This document shows, in pieces, positions 9,542-21,669 of a stretch of 64,000 bases of DNA (its first letter is position 1; every line of letters begins with the position of its first letter). Location of the stretch: the NCBI GenBank assembly GCA_021018995.1, contig CM037598.1, positions 41,656,685-41,720,684 on the forward strand. Direction: 5' to 3'. The notes beneath the pieces are model-generated. The model made no database searches and was not told where the DNA came from. It saw nothing but the letters and a program-made list of their open reading frames with translations. The position numbers were made by a program, and so were the translations under genes. Source of the DNA: Chloranthus sessilifolius. Taxonomy: Eukaryota > Streptophyta > Magnoliopsida > Chloranthales > Chloranthaceae.

Positions 9542-12354
9542 GGTCCAGCCAATTGCTCTTTTATGCTTTTTTAAAAGTCAACAATTCTTCCTCTTACTCA
9601 TCAGAGAGAGAGGAAGAAATAATCATTGGCAATTTTTGATTTGCTCCCAAAAAAACATACTTCAAATTCTTGGGCAGCCGTTTCAACTCCACCTCTGGTG
9701 GACATATAAGTGAAGGCAACAAAAGTGCCTTTGATGGTGGTGGAAGAGGCAACACAGCAGGTTTCCAAGGAAGATACCTTGTTGTTGGCCACACATCAGA
9801 AGTAAAGGCTTTCAACTCTTGACCCATGGGTGTCGGGGCCTTCTCTTCCACAATCTCACTCCATACATTCTCAAAATCATCACTAAGATCATCACAAAAA
9901 TTATTACAACGCAGCAGCTTGGGAAAAGTCTCTTCCACAAGCTCATCCAAAACATCAATTGAAAAACAATCCCATCATTCAAGTGAGGCAGAATTGCTGC
10001 CTTGTAAACATTCAATTTAACCTTCATGTTGCCAAAACACACCTCCATTACTCCTTATCTATACTAAATACAAGCATTGGTAGTGGCCAAGAAAGGTCTG
10101 CTCAAGATCACAGGAAGAGAGGTGGTGCACTTGCTTGCTTCTATGTCAAGAACCACAAAATCAGCTGGATAGAAGAATTTGTTAACTCCAACTAAAACAA
10201 CCTCTATCATTCCCATAGGCTTCCTTTCAGATCTATCTTCTAGTTGTAGCACCACATGTGTGGGCTTTAACTCTCCTAGGCCCAGCTTCTCATACACTGA
10301 GTATGGAAGCAAATTCACACTAGCTCCCAGGTCTAATAAAGATTTTTCAATGGTGCGATCCCCAATGATGCAGGGGATTGTGGGAACTCCAGGATCTTAA
10401 AGCTTGGTTGGAGTTGCAATAGATAGCACTTGGTTCACTTTCTTAGCACAAAAGACCTTCTTGGAAAAGTGTATCCTAGACTGTCTTTTGTGGGTGCACA
10501 ATTCTTTCAAAAATTTTGCATCGCCTGGAACTTGCTTGATGGCATCAAGTGAAGGCAAGTTGATCTTTAGTTGCTTGAAAGTTTTCATCATCTCCAAAAC
10601 CTTAGCATTCCCCCTGTCAAAAGGAAAAACTGCTTTCAATGCATTAGGAAATGGAAAATGGGGAACTGTTCTCCCATTTACAGCCCTAGAAAGTTCATCA
10701 ATTTTTTCTGTATTTTTATTTTCAATTTTTTGTTGGGGCACATCACCCTCTTTATTTTTTAAATGCTGCTCCTGCTGTAAATTTTTATGAGTTGTTTCTT
10801 CAGTTGCTTCACTTGACTCATCAGGCTTAATACCATCTTGGTTATCCACCAGCCTTTCACTCCTCAAGGCGGTAATAAAATTTTCTTCTTCATGAGAAGA
10901 AGTCTCACCAATCATGTATTGCCCCTTTGGATTGTTCATGGGCTGACTGGGCAGTCTCCTCTCTTCTCTCCTAGCCAAAGAATTAGATAGTTGACCAAGG
11001 TGGTCCTCTATCTTCTTGATGCTTTGACTGTGGGAGTTAATAGTTTGAGATAGAGAGCCTAAATTCTGTAGTGAAGCAAGAACTTGCTCTTCAAATGTGA
11101 GGGACCTAGGGGGTGTTGGGGCTGGTGCACTTTGAAGCACAGTCTGTACTATTGACTGAGCCAAAGGCTATTGGTATTGGGGCCTTGGAAAATAATTCTG
11201 CTGGTATGTTTGGGCATTCCTATAAGGCATGGACTGTAGTGCCTGCTGCTGCTGCTGGTTTTGAAAATTGTCTTGTCTCTACCTCATGTTGGGGTGGTTT
11301 CTCCATTGATAACCAGCAGTAGGTTGTTGCCATAGGACTGAGTAGCATTCACATGTTCCATCACAGGATCTAGAAATTGGGCAGCTGAGGGACATTCCTT
11401 AAGGGAGTGAGTGGGGGACTGGCATATGATACAAGCCTCTTTCACTTTGGCAACCATTGGAGATTGCATTACTCTTATGAGCTTATCAAATTTTTGGGTC
11501 AAGCTGTCCAGTTTCCTCTCCAACTCATTATGTCTACTCACCTCATACATCTTTCCTCTAGTAGTATTTTCTTTTAGCAATCTAGGGGTCTCTAAGTCTC
11601 TTGCCTAGGTTTCCCTTTGCATAGAGTTTTCACTGATGATATCAAACAACTCCCAAGCCTCATCAGTAGTCTTATGGAGGTATGTACCACCACACGAAGC
11701 ATCAACCATATCCCTGCTTTTAGGATCGATTCTTGGATAGAAACTTTGAACAAGTTGCCATTCAATAATTTGATGATGGGGACATTGCTTTTGGAGTTCT
11801 TTAAATCTCTCCTAGACTTGGTGAAAATCTTTAGTTGGGGCTTGAGTAAATAAGATAATGTTCTTCCTCAACTGACTTGTTTTAGACATGAGGAAAATTT
11901 TGGCCAAAAACTGACATTGAAGATCATTCCAGGACTGATTACTGTTGGGTGAGAGCATTGACAACCAATTTCTGGCTCTATCCTTTAGTGAAAAAGGAAA
12001 GAGTCTCAACCTGGTTGCTTCCTCGACCAAACCTGCAATATTGAATGTAGTGCATAGTCTGAAAAATTCATCAATATGCTTATATGGGTCTTCTTTGCTC
12101 AGGCCTTAATATGAGGGTAGCATTTGTATGATAGAAGCCTTGATCTCATAGTTCCCTTGAACAACAGGGAATTGGGATTAGAAGGGGGAATTGTACACCC
12201 CTAGTGCATTGAATTCTTTCAGTGTTCTAGGTTGTTCACCCATTGTAGGATTATCAGCCACAAAATTGTGTACAGGATGCTTAGGTCTGGGAAGTCTTTT
12301 GACTTCAAGATTCACAGGAGCAATCTCTGGATTAAGAGATCTCCTCCCAAGCAT
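9542..12354 (-). pseudogene. Athila-type gag-protease, truncated before reverse transcriptase
   Basis: Starts at the Met of MLGRRSL (12354). Capsid region 12240..11812 has EATRLRLFPFSLKDRARNW; a CX2CX4HX4C zinc knuckle lies near 11433..11392. A coiled-coil-like stretch (LGSLSQTINSHSQSIKKIED) follows near 11070. The retropepsin region has D-L-G-A-S (Asp codon 10333..10331) then NLLPYSVYEKLGLGELKPTH. The linker before RT (LKYVFLGANQKLPMIISSSL, 9690..9600) follows, and the phrase KKHKRAIGWT runs to 9542 where E interrupts. At least two frame shifts (between 11284 and 11164, and between 10064 and 9950) and several stops. Non-functional. Confidence 0.85.
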
Positions 12355-12673
12355 ACACACCACAGAAATCAAGTGCAACACCAAAAATCACAGTACAAAT
12401 TTTGGCAAAATAATCACAAGACAAACAACTACGGAACTGCAGATCTACTCAACTACAGATCTAGGAATATAAACAAAGTTAAGAGATGCAAACTTAAGCA
12501 ATGCCTATTCTTCCAAGTGATATAGAGCTCCTCTCAGCTCCACAGATCCAGATCTACAATAGTGTAAAACTACAATAAAAATTAAAGCAATAATTAATCA
12601 AACACTTAACAGGCAATTAAAAATCTAAATCTAATAATGAGAAAAGTTAGATCTACCACTTTCAAAAACATAG

Positions 12674-12692
12674 ATCCCCGGCAGTGGCACCA
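12674..12692 (-). promoter_or_regulatory. Primer-binding site (tRNA-Asp type) of element B
   Basis: Minus strand TGGTGCCACTGCCGGGGAT, a slightly diverged complement of the tRNA-Asp 3' end, 6 bases inside the LTR. Confidence 0.8.
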
Positions 12693-12698
12693 AAAACT

Positions 12699-15131
12699 TG
12701 TTGTACTGCCCACCTTAGCAATTATTATATGATTTAAACAACAAATTAACTACATAAATTATAGCAATATAGAATCAAGGTGAGCAGTCAGTCCTGCAAG
12801 ATCCAGGGCTGTTGCAGTAAGTTTTGATAGGTGTAAGTAAGGGTATGTCCATAGGGAAATGTGTTCTAAAGGATGGTAAATCTTTACATCTATGGTAGAT
12901 CTGGCACTCTATCCTAATTTAAACTAAACTAAAATAGGAAAGAAGAGAGGTTTTATGGTTTTGCCAGTTTAACTTAGAACTACAAAAGTTAAATGCTATT
13001 GATCTAGAGCTAATCAAACATAGAGATGAGGGGAAAAATAGAAGAGATGAAATATCAAGAGGGTGAGAATAGCAGCTAGGGATATCGGTCTCTCACTGAA
13101 AATCAAAGGAATTAAAGCCAATACAGAGAACTGATTTGCAACAATCCTCTTTTCTGGCTCCAAGCTTCCCAGGTTCCCCTTAATCCACCAATGGATCAAA
13201 GCAATCCTGAGGTTAGGATTTACCCTTCTACTGGAAACAATCTTAAGTTTATGATCTACCCTTCTACCAGATACAGTTCATCCCCGAGATTACTCCAACC
13301 TATTTGTCTACCCAGGTTCTCCCGGCAGAGGTGATGTATAAGAATTCAATCTCCACCAATGGATCAAAGCAATCCTAATGTTAGGCTCTGCCCTTCTACT
13401 GGATACAGTTCTAAGTTCATGATCTGCCCTTCTACTGGAAACAGATCATCCCTGAGATTACTTCAACCTATTGGTCTTAATTAGAATAGGTAAACCATTG
13501 CAGATGCTGTAGATGTTAGGCTACCAGCTTCCCATTTCTGACTGGCATCTGCAGGAGTATTCAATCCAGGGAAATCAAATATAAAAAAGTGAAATATAGA
13601 TTAGAATCACCTTTAAAACCCATAATTATATTACAAACTTACAATACTATTATACCCAGATCTGTAATCTGTGCAATATATAGTTTCTTACAAGTCTTTG
13701 AATCTCTCAATTTATATCTCAAGACCTCACCCTAAATATTGAAAAGAGTTTAACCACTGATGATTGGCTAAAGAGAATGGAAGGAGGAAGGAGCGAGAAT
13801 TTGGAGGAAAAATGGATCTCACGCTAAGCTCCGGTTCTCTCAAATTCGTTATGGCTCTTCTCTATTTTCTTTAAGTTTTTATACTCTCCTCCTCTATCCT
13901 CAGATCCATTTTAGTCAATCAAAGCGTAAGGGAATAATTTTGTTATGCTGGGTTACAGATGTGGTTGATTTCTCTTCTAGAAGCTCTTCTCTCATTGGTT
14001 CTCAACTGGCAGGAATAGGTGATGCAGTTAAAGTTTCCAATCATGCATAGTTGAATGCCAAAAATACCCCCATGGCTCGCTGAAGTGCTTTAGAACTTGT
14101 GCACAAAATTTTGGAAGTGGCAGTTGTTGAAGAAACACGCTGAGAAGTTGCCAAAATGAGTGTTAAGAGGTTCTGAGATCCTCTCGACAGGTTCTGAATC
14201 TGCTTTATGTTCACGTTGATAGGTTGCATTGGCTTTTGACAGCTTCGCAGACTTTTCAACAGGATTGAAGTTGCTAGTCAATAGGTTTGGCAACATCTCG
14301 ACAGGATTGAGAGTAGCTCTCGATATGATTGGAGATATCTCGATAAGTTAATGAAGATCCTGTCGATAGGTTGGGAGAACATCTCGAGAGGTTCATTTGC
14401 ACCTGTCGATAGGATTGAAGGCTTATTTCTTCATACTGCCCAGTTCAACACTCATCCTCTCGACAGGTTATAGACAATTGAGTCAACGGGTTATACAATC
14501 TTCAGTGAAGTGCTCGACGGGTTGGCTCTATCCTTGCAAGAATAAATGTTGCTTCAGATAAGTTATTGACAGGTTATCTTGCACTGCACGATAGGTTCAG
14601 TTGAAGCTCACAATAAGTATCTTGGAACCTCTCGACTTCCCCTGCATCTCCTGATATCCCCTCGACTGCTTACTGACACCTCTCGATCTCTTTGTAGTTT
14701 CTCTTTAGATCCTCTCGACAGGTGCTGGGCAGATCTCGACAGCTTCATGGAACCTCTCAACAGCTTATTTGCACCTCTCGATGCTTGGCTTTTAAGCATC
14801 AGAACCTCTCCACAGCTATATTTAACCTTTTGATAGGTTCTGCTTTATTCTTTTGGAACTGGCACACCTCTTAGGTGTGCTGTTCTTCCTTTGCTCAACA
14901 CTCAACAACCCCTTAGTAGGTTCAATCTCTATTACTTATAGCTGGACTTGGTCTCAGGCCTTTCCAATTGAGTAGCACATTGCTTCTTGGGCTCTTTTAA
15001 CTAAATATCAACATTAAGCTGTAATTTATTTCTTATCTACAAAATACACTTAAAACACCTTATTAGTCAGCTCAAGGGTCCATTAAAGGTAAGGTTAAGG
15101 GGTGAAAAATGGTAATTTTCACTGTTTAATA
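12699..15131 (-). repeat. 5' LTR of Athila-type element B
   Basis: About 2.43 kb. The outer end is worn (expected ...aaca reads ...aata at 15131). The first bases on the minus strand keep the A-family block 'aaaattaccatttttcacc'. It has a repeat cluster in U3 (14830..14160), a minus-strand TATAAAAA near 13888, and a diverged direct duplication of about 168 bp (units from 13185 and 13353, both starting ccaccaatggatcaaagc). Related to LTR A but clearly another subfamily. Confidence 0.8.
14160..14830. repeat. Degenerate CTCGACAGGTT repeat cluster in U3 of LTR B
   Basis: More than 20 imperfect copies of CTCGACAGG(TT/AT), with variants such as ctcgataag, gtcgatagg and ctcgagagg, over about 670 bp at irregular spacing. 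Same place within the LTR as the TCGCGA cluster of LTR A, but with a different motif. Confidence 0.8.
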
Positions 15132-16763
15132 GGGATTGACACTTCTAAAATAAAGTCGAGAGGTTCTGGAGTGCCTCCCAACCTTCCCATCTTATCAGTA
15201 AACTCGGGTGTGACAAACGAGTGTGTAGATCCAGGATCTATCAAAACCCGTGTCTCATAACTCAAGTAAGCACCCTCCGAATACAGTAGTAACATACCTA
15301 TTACATATGGATTATATAATTAGCTCGAATCTAAATGATAAGATTTTAAGACTACTGGAAAATAATGCAATGTACAAAGTGTATATATATCTAAATTTTA
15401 AACCGATGAACCTACTTCCTCTAAAAGACCATGAATAAACATATGATAAAATAATAATTATCAAGCATACCTTGAATAATATCGTAGCTAGTTTGGGCGC
15501 CTTGTGCCAACACTGCATAAGCTCGGCCTTGTACCGTAGGCCTTATAGATGGTAAAGTTGGTCCCGTTTTTGACGTCGTTCCCACCATCTATAGACAATC
15601 CTTCATTTGATGTCCGATCTTTCCGCAACGAAAGAACACATCAGATGCTTTATGTCATTTGTTTGTCTTGCGTGCCTTCCCACACTTCCCACATATATCA
15701 GTTGAAGCTGTCGACGAAATTGTATAAGATCCCGAGCGGGAAACTGCCGATTGTGCTCGTGAAACACGAGATATAGAATGGGCAGGCTCGTTCAAAACAC
15801 GTGGAAGCCGAGGTGGTAATGGTGGTAGATTTGCGGGATTGTAAGGTCGTGTGTAGGCTACTGCAGTAGGTTGGAATGCCGGCTGCATGGGGTATCGCGG
15901 TCTGTAATTTGCTTGACCGAAATTAAAAGCCTGAGCCTGAGCTTTTCTTCCTTTATTTTGTTCCTCTCCTTTTTAACATATTCTCAACATCGGTCTTTGC
16001 TATAAGGGCCAACTTCATCACGTGTGAGTATGTCATTGCTTGGAACAACGAAATTCTTTCCTTGATCATGGGCTTCAAACCGCACTCAAACTTCTGTGTC
16101 TTCATGAGCTCGGTGGCGAGTTAACTCTACCTCATACTCTTTGACCGTTATCTGACCCTGTACTAAGGCTGCAAATTGAACCTCCACCTACTATCTCTCA
16201 GGTGCCAAAAAATACTAATCATTGAAGGCTTCTGTGAAATCTGCCCACATCCAAGGTACTCCGAGTACTGTTGTCCGTTCCACAGATTCCCACCAGGGCT
16301 CTGCTTCACCCTCTAGTTTGTATACTGTCCAACTGGCTTTCTCGACCTTAGTGCATCTAACCCATAGAAGCACCTTCTCGATCTGTGTTAACCACTTCTT
16401 AGCCTCCATTGGGTCGTGCTGACTATAGAAGCTCGGTGGTCGTAGGCATATAAACTCTGCAAAGCCCTTCGGGGGTCTTCTCGCTGCTAGTAGGGCCATG
16501 GTGGGGACTATGGTCTGCATCAACTATGGATTTTATCCCATATTCTATTCAACTCCGGGAGCAGGCCCCATCTGATTAACATCTGCTACAGAAGGAGTAT
16601 GCTCAGCAATATTCTTCATCGTAGTTCAGCTCTCCACCATATGCACCTTTCCTCCGCTTCCTGAGGCAGTATCATGCTTATAGCCCGCCACTAGAATAGC
16701 ATTTGACCCAGTGTGATGGTGTAACGGTGGTCTACCCCTTCCTCTCCCTCGTCATGAAGGCAT
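15132..16763 (-). pseudogene. Chromovirus gag and start of protease (E'), broken
   Basis: The first Met (16763) is followed by a stop three codons later. The Gag domain is in 16523..16215 (RRPPKGFAEFICLRPPSFYS, then GEAEPWWESVERT). A cysteine-containing remnant of the zinc knuckle (CGKCGK) lies near 15670. Downstream an intron-like gap (15470..15298) is followed in phase by a protease start with ETRVLIDPGSTHSFV, where element B cuts it off at 15131. Several stops and frame shifts. Confidence 0.8.
15298..15470 (-). other. Candidate intron between Gag knuckle and protease (E')
   Basis: Minus strand: ATTCAAG|GTATGCTTG ... ATAATAG|GTATGTTAC, 173 nt. Removing it joins a phase-1 Gly codon and leaves an open frame into RVLIDPGSTHSF. 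Elements C (27402..27275) and D (59083..58960) have a gap at the same codon and phase. The gap is AT-rich and contains stops. Confidence 0.6.
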
Positions 16764-16900
16764 CATAACCTATTATGATAAAGCAACAACTTGATTAGAT
16801 AAATCCTAGACTCAACCTAAAACCTAACACTGGACAAACATCATAAACTTTGACATATGTTTACATCAGAGCTAAGCCTCTAAAAGACTTAACGCCGGAA

Positions 16901-16912
16901 GCTCTGATATCA
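16901..16912 (-). promoter_or_regulatory. Primer-binding site (tRNA-iMet) of element E'
   Basis: Minus strand TGATATCAGAGC, one mismatch from the TGGTATCAGAGC complement of plant initiator tRNA-Met, two bases from the LTR end. Confidence 0.8.
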
Positions 16913-17532
16913 CTTGTGACGGCCCGACTTTTCACCTTATCGTACATAGGAAAGGTTGCATTATCTATAAAACAAAAACTAACTGATGTAATGTATAGCT
17001 TTCCACAGATGACGGCCACCCGTCATCTAAACAATGGAAATAAAAACCTATACATGAAGTACAAAATATCTCAAAAGCATAATACTGCTGATTTATACAA
17101 GTTTTAAAAACAAATCTCTCTTTCTCAAGCATTCTCTCTCTAACCTATTTAGGAAAGAATTCCTCAGCGAATTCTTCCTCCTCGTCCTCCTCTTCTTCCT
17201 CCCCCTCCTTTGGCTGATACGTGGGATCACCCTCATGCTCAGGGTCAATATCTACAGCAAAGACATGAAGTCGTAGGATGAGCTATCATCGAAGCTCAAC
17301 AGGGAAATTTACAGTGCTAACATATATGTTAGAATGGCAATTCACTTCTTGATACATAAATACCATCTAAGCATATCTTATCTTATATTGTATCTTAACT
17401 AGCAACATATATCATAAATAAGCCATTAATTATATGAATAATTTATCATGCTGAACAAATACAAGGAATCATGCAGAAACAAGCTTAGCGGAAAGAAGCT
17501 GTAAAACATACATGTATAAGAAACAACAGAAT

Positions 17533-17747
17533 CAAGCTCACGAGTGAGTGGGATCACTTGTCATGCTCTCGAGCTAGCGGGATCACTTGGACCGAGACAA
17601 ATCAAACTCTCGAGTTAGCGGGATCACTTGTCAAGCTCCCGAGTTAGTGGGATCACTTGGGACCAAGACATCAAGCACCCGAGTGAGCGGAATCACTTGT
17701 GTTCAAGATTTACACAGTCAAGCTCCCGAGTTTGCGAGATCACTTGG
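17533..17747 (-). repeat. Tandem hairpin-unit array (LTR E')
   Basis: Six diverged copies of the unit seen at 8679..8812, in reverse orientation, some separated by short unique spacers. Confidence 0.9.
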
Positions 17748-18414
17748 CTTAAAATGAAACAAAAACGTGTACATGACATTAAGGATAATAGGACATGAAC
17801 AATGCATGGTATCAGGTATGCAAGAACATCATTCATAGTCATATATCGAAACTGAGCTAACTATTCATCAAAACTAAACTAGTATGTTCATACATTAATC
17901 ATACGTCAAATCTGAACTTATCATCCTCATTCCTAACTATTCATTGAAACTGAATCTAGCATATCCATACAAAATCAAACGTCGAATCTGAACTTATCAT
18001 TATCATACATCACTAAACATTAAACTGAATGGGCATAGTAAGAGCATAATCACATGCCGAACTGAAATTATTCTCATCATACATCACTATACATCACACT
18101 GAACAAACACGTTCATATCTAACCATTCATCAAACTGGAATCATAAGCGTATGGCTTCATCGAACTGAACTTATAATAAGCATATGGATTCATCCATCAA
18201 GACTAACATACACATATTCATAGATATACTAACTTGCTAACTAGAGGTGAATGAGAAAACAAAACACAAGTCAGCAAGGTAAACTCCCTACCTTAACTCA
18301 AGCTTACGTGTGGCTGATTTCAGGTGCACGCATGCATCCAAGCTAAAGTCTTGTTTACAAGCTCTTCATGAGCACCAAGAACCTAGGATTTACATTCATG
18401 TTTTTAGCATTTAC

Positions 18415-18515
18415 ACTACCTCGGCAAGCTACAGGGTTGCCGCGACAAGTTATTCAGCTGAGCACCTTGCCGCGGCAACCTTATGAGGTTCCCGCAGCAA
18501 GCTTGAGGCACAAGC
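18415..18515. repeat. TTGCCGCGGCAA cluster (LTR E')
   Basis: Four diverged copies of the GCCGCGGC palindromic motif, the counterpart of 7845..7991. Confidence 0.75.
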
Positions 18516-18831
18516 TAGCCGTGTTGCCCCCTCTTGCTCTTCTTGATCTCTAGTTCTCTTAGATAGCTGAGCCATTTATATTATATCAATACATTATATT
18601 TCTTTTATACTTTGCCTAGAAAACCTTTTGTATTTACCAAATCCGGTATGAAAGTTTCGAAGTGCATTCATTGGAAATTTTGACTCCGCAACCTTCACAC
18701 ACGACTAGATCTCTGAATTGTTGATTCGATCTCATGGAATCGACACCAAAGACCTATAATTAATTGTAAAACTAATTGAAAGGAGCTACTACGTAATTCA
18801 TTTTACGACGTACTATTTGGCGGACTCTTTG

Positions 18832-21010
18832 TGTGACGACCAATTTTTCCAATCCATAAAGGTATAGGAAAGGCCGGTTCATCAACATATTAATTTCTCA
18901 ATAAGCCGTAACAACCAGAAGCTGGCAGCATAAGCATAGGTCAACACAGAGGCATAGCAAAATAAGCAAGAACAAAAGCTCATTCAAAATAATATATCAC
19001 CCTAAGGAACTAGGAAGAACCACCGGTGATGGCCAATCCAACACCTAAAATAGTGGTTCCTAATAATGATTCCTCAAGTGATATCCAAAAAGACAAAACA
19101 ATGGCCTAGGGCCTAATATTCAATTAATTCGGAACCAAAAGTATAATCTAGATCAAGGAAAGAATTCCTCCGCTAGGGTCTCTAATTTCTCCTCAGGAAT
19201 ATAGTCGGAGTCCTTCAGATCCAGATCTTTAGAACCCAAGTAAGTCTCAGCACCTGTGACGTATAGTCGGGGTGAGCTAACATCAAAGCTCAATAGAGGA
19301 AGCATATCCATTTGCACTTTATCATAAATAAGGGTTTTTCAAGGACAAAATCAGATCAGATATGGTTTTTCAAAAGATGCTTCAATGTCTAATTTCCAGT
19401 TCTAAAATCGAAAGCCAAAATATGATTCCATAAAACTGATGTTCTGATGTTTTCAAATTCTGAATTCACATGCTTCTTGTCTTAAATTTATAACTTAAAA
19501 ATAATCTCTCAAATTACATACTAGCATAGGAGCACGAGTATCACCGATGGGAAACCCTACTAACCATCGTCGTTCATGTTCGGAAGTGCAACAAGCCCCT
19601 ACGTAATGAGGGCAACTTACGCCAAACTGAAATTACCGTCAACATGGTTGGTAGGATCTAGGGTTTCATTCGTATGTGCCTCAAATCAAATGCAATGCTA
19701 TACATATCATATGTTATGTAATTAATATATTTTTCAGATTTTCAGAGTTCCGATTCAAATTTCACATTCAAAGATGAGGTTCTGAAGTTCAAATTTCTGA
19801 GTTCTTATATAAAAGTTTCGGAGTTCTTACTCATGCACTGTTTATCAAGGTTCAAATTTCATGCTTGTAAACCAATAACCAAAACTTATAATAGAATGCA
19901 AATTAGGATTAGGGTTTCCCTACCTTAATTCAAATCGATCCAAAAACATGCAAAGCAGTCCTCACAATGGACCTCTATCACAAAACCTACAATGATTAAC
20001 ACTAAAGTTATTAATTTAGTCCAAAAAGTCAACAAAAAGACACCCCAAAACAGTTTCCAAAAGTTTCAAAAAATAAAAAAAATAGGGCAAAATTCGACCC
20101 TCAAATTTATTTTTGATGGTCGAATTTTATCTTCGATGGTCGAAAATAACTTCGACCCTTGAATTTCTAAAATTTCATTAGGGCCTAAAAGTCCAAATTC
20201 GACCCTCGAATTTAAATTTGATGGTCAAATTTCAAATTTGACCCTCGAATTTCTCTGGGTCTGGTTTTCAAATTTTGTTCTTTAGTTTTGTTTGTTCATT
20301 CCAAACCACAGTTTGTTTATCTTCTCTACATTCACCAGATTTCTACACTAAGCAAGGAATAATTTATTTAACTCAAAGGGGTTTAAAAGCCTACCTCTTG
20401 AAGTTAGATCTCTTGGGTCTCGTTGCATAAATTTCAAGCACCGGAACCAACCATAAAGTTTAGTAGGCTTGGACTTTCAAGTCAGCCCATCACAAAGTTG
20501 CTTCATGCGCAAGAGACCAAGACATCCACAGAATTATCCTCTCCCCTATTCTTCTCTCTTAATAGCTTAAACCGATCAGAAATAAAATACAAGGCTTATT
20601 AATGGTTGAGATGGGGAGAAGGATTCTAAATCACAAGGGATCTAAGATCAAAGCAAGGTGGTAAGGTTTCAAAGGCCTCTGTTCAGATTCAGACGAGAGA
20701 GGGAGAAGAGTGAGACTTGTCCTCTACAGTTCTCTCTTTATAAACTAATAAGCAAACCAAATATCCAAATTTTTACTTTTATAATTCTATCCTCTTAACT
20801 TGCCACTATTTTCAGTGTTAAGTGCTCAAATATTACTTAATGTATATGCTACAACAGATTTGACTTCCACAAGTCCGAAAGAAAAATCCTTTGGTCAGAT
20901 CTCTCATCATACTCTAACTTATCAAAATCAACCTAGTTCGTCTCGTAAATTTTTTTGGGCACGCTTATTGAGATAACAGAAATTAGGTCTAAAATATCAG
21001 GGATATTACA
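18832..21010 (-). repeat. 3' LTR of chromovirus C
   Basis: 2179 bp, + strand from TGTGACGACC to GGATATTACA. On the minus strand there is a TATAAA box at 20742..20737, with the TCGA-type repeat cluster (20265..20095) downstream of it. Partner LTR at 28767..30962. Confidence 0.9.
20095..20265. repeat. TTCGAnnnTCGAA-type palindromic cluster (3' LTR of C)
   Basis: About eight interleaved copies of ttcgaccctcgaattt and its counter-motif gatggtcgaattt. Together they make many overlapping inverted repeats on TCGA. Same cluster at 30045..30215 in the other LTR; related clusters at 23275..23430, 51935..52050 and 55083..55195. Confidence 0.85.
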
Positions 21011-21023
21011 TTCTCTCCTCCTT
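21011..21023 (-). promoter_or_regulatory. Polypurine tract of element C
   Basis: Minus strand AAGGAGGAGAGAA directly before the 3' LTR (TGTAATATCC). Confidence 0.8.
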
Positions 21024-21669
21024 AGGAATTTTTAGCCTCAAAAATTAAAAGGGCACACCAACGGGTCTATTAAAGAGAACCGACCCATAGGAGAAAACCA
21101 GAATGCAACGCAACCCATAAAAATAAAACAAACAGAAAGACATGGGTCACAGTGCGATGGCCTCACAGGGCACGCAAGTCAAGGGATGGGATCCGTAGTA
21201 ACCTGGATGTACTGCATGTGAACCCGAAGGGCCATAGTGGATTGCTTTCGTACATGGATGCCGACACCCCGAGTGTCACCTGCCGGGAAATAACCTCACC
21301 GTGATTCATGGGGAACGAAATGCCAAGGACTAAACCAGATGCCAAAACCAAATGCCAAGACAAAGATCAAACAAAGCGAAAGGCCACCCACATGAAAAGA
21401 ACCAAGACCCAGAAGCCAAAGGTAAAACAGTCATAGGCATAATCGCATGAACCATAAACCATCACCGAGAGGAGGCAACCACAAAGCGACATGGCAAGCA
21501 TTCATAGAACAGATAATCCATAACCAAAATAACAGAGCTATCTATTAAAATAACAAGCAAAAAGTTATAAAGTATATCAAAAGTAGAACCACCAGGTTCT
21601 AGATAATCCATAAAATATATACAATCCATAAGAAATGACAAAAAGAATGATAACAGCACACTGGCTGAG
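21024..21669 (-). other. Untranslated region between extra ORF and 3' LTR of C
   Basis: No coding frame. A block at 21140..21300 ('acatgggtcacagtgcgatgg' minus one base, then 'gcaagtcaagggatggga') is well kept in D at 52960..53110, so it belonged to the ancestral element. Function unknown. Confidence 0.6.

Larger units (their letters stand above)
9542..15131 (-). mobile_element. Athila-type retrotransposon B (5' LTR, gag, protease, start of pol)
   Basis: Minus-strand element with 5' LTR 15131..12699, tRNA-Asp primer-binding site, gag, protease and pre-RT coding. It is interrupted at 9542 by element E, so the rest of pol and the 3' LTR lie left of the window. It sits inside the protease region of chromovirus E', whose coding resumes at 15132. 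Confidence 0.85.
16915..18831 (-). repeat. 5' LTR of E', part 1
   Basis: Begins TGTGACGGCC beside the primer-binding site and carries, in reverse, the same series of blocks as LTR E: the ggccgtcat / gctatacat block, the acidic-rich stretch, the hairpin array (17533..17747) and the GCCGCGGC cluster (18415..18515). Interrupted at 18831 by element C. Confidence 0.75.

Noticed and set aside
9594-9950. Stand-alone 118-aa gene
   Set aside because: It is the linker between protease and RT of Athila element B (LKYVFLGANQKLPMIISSSL).
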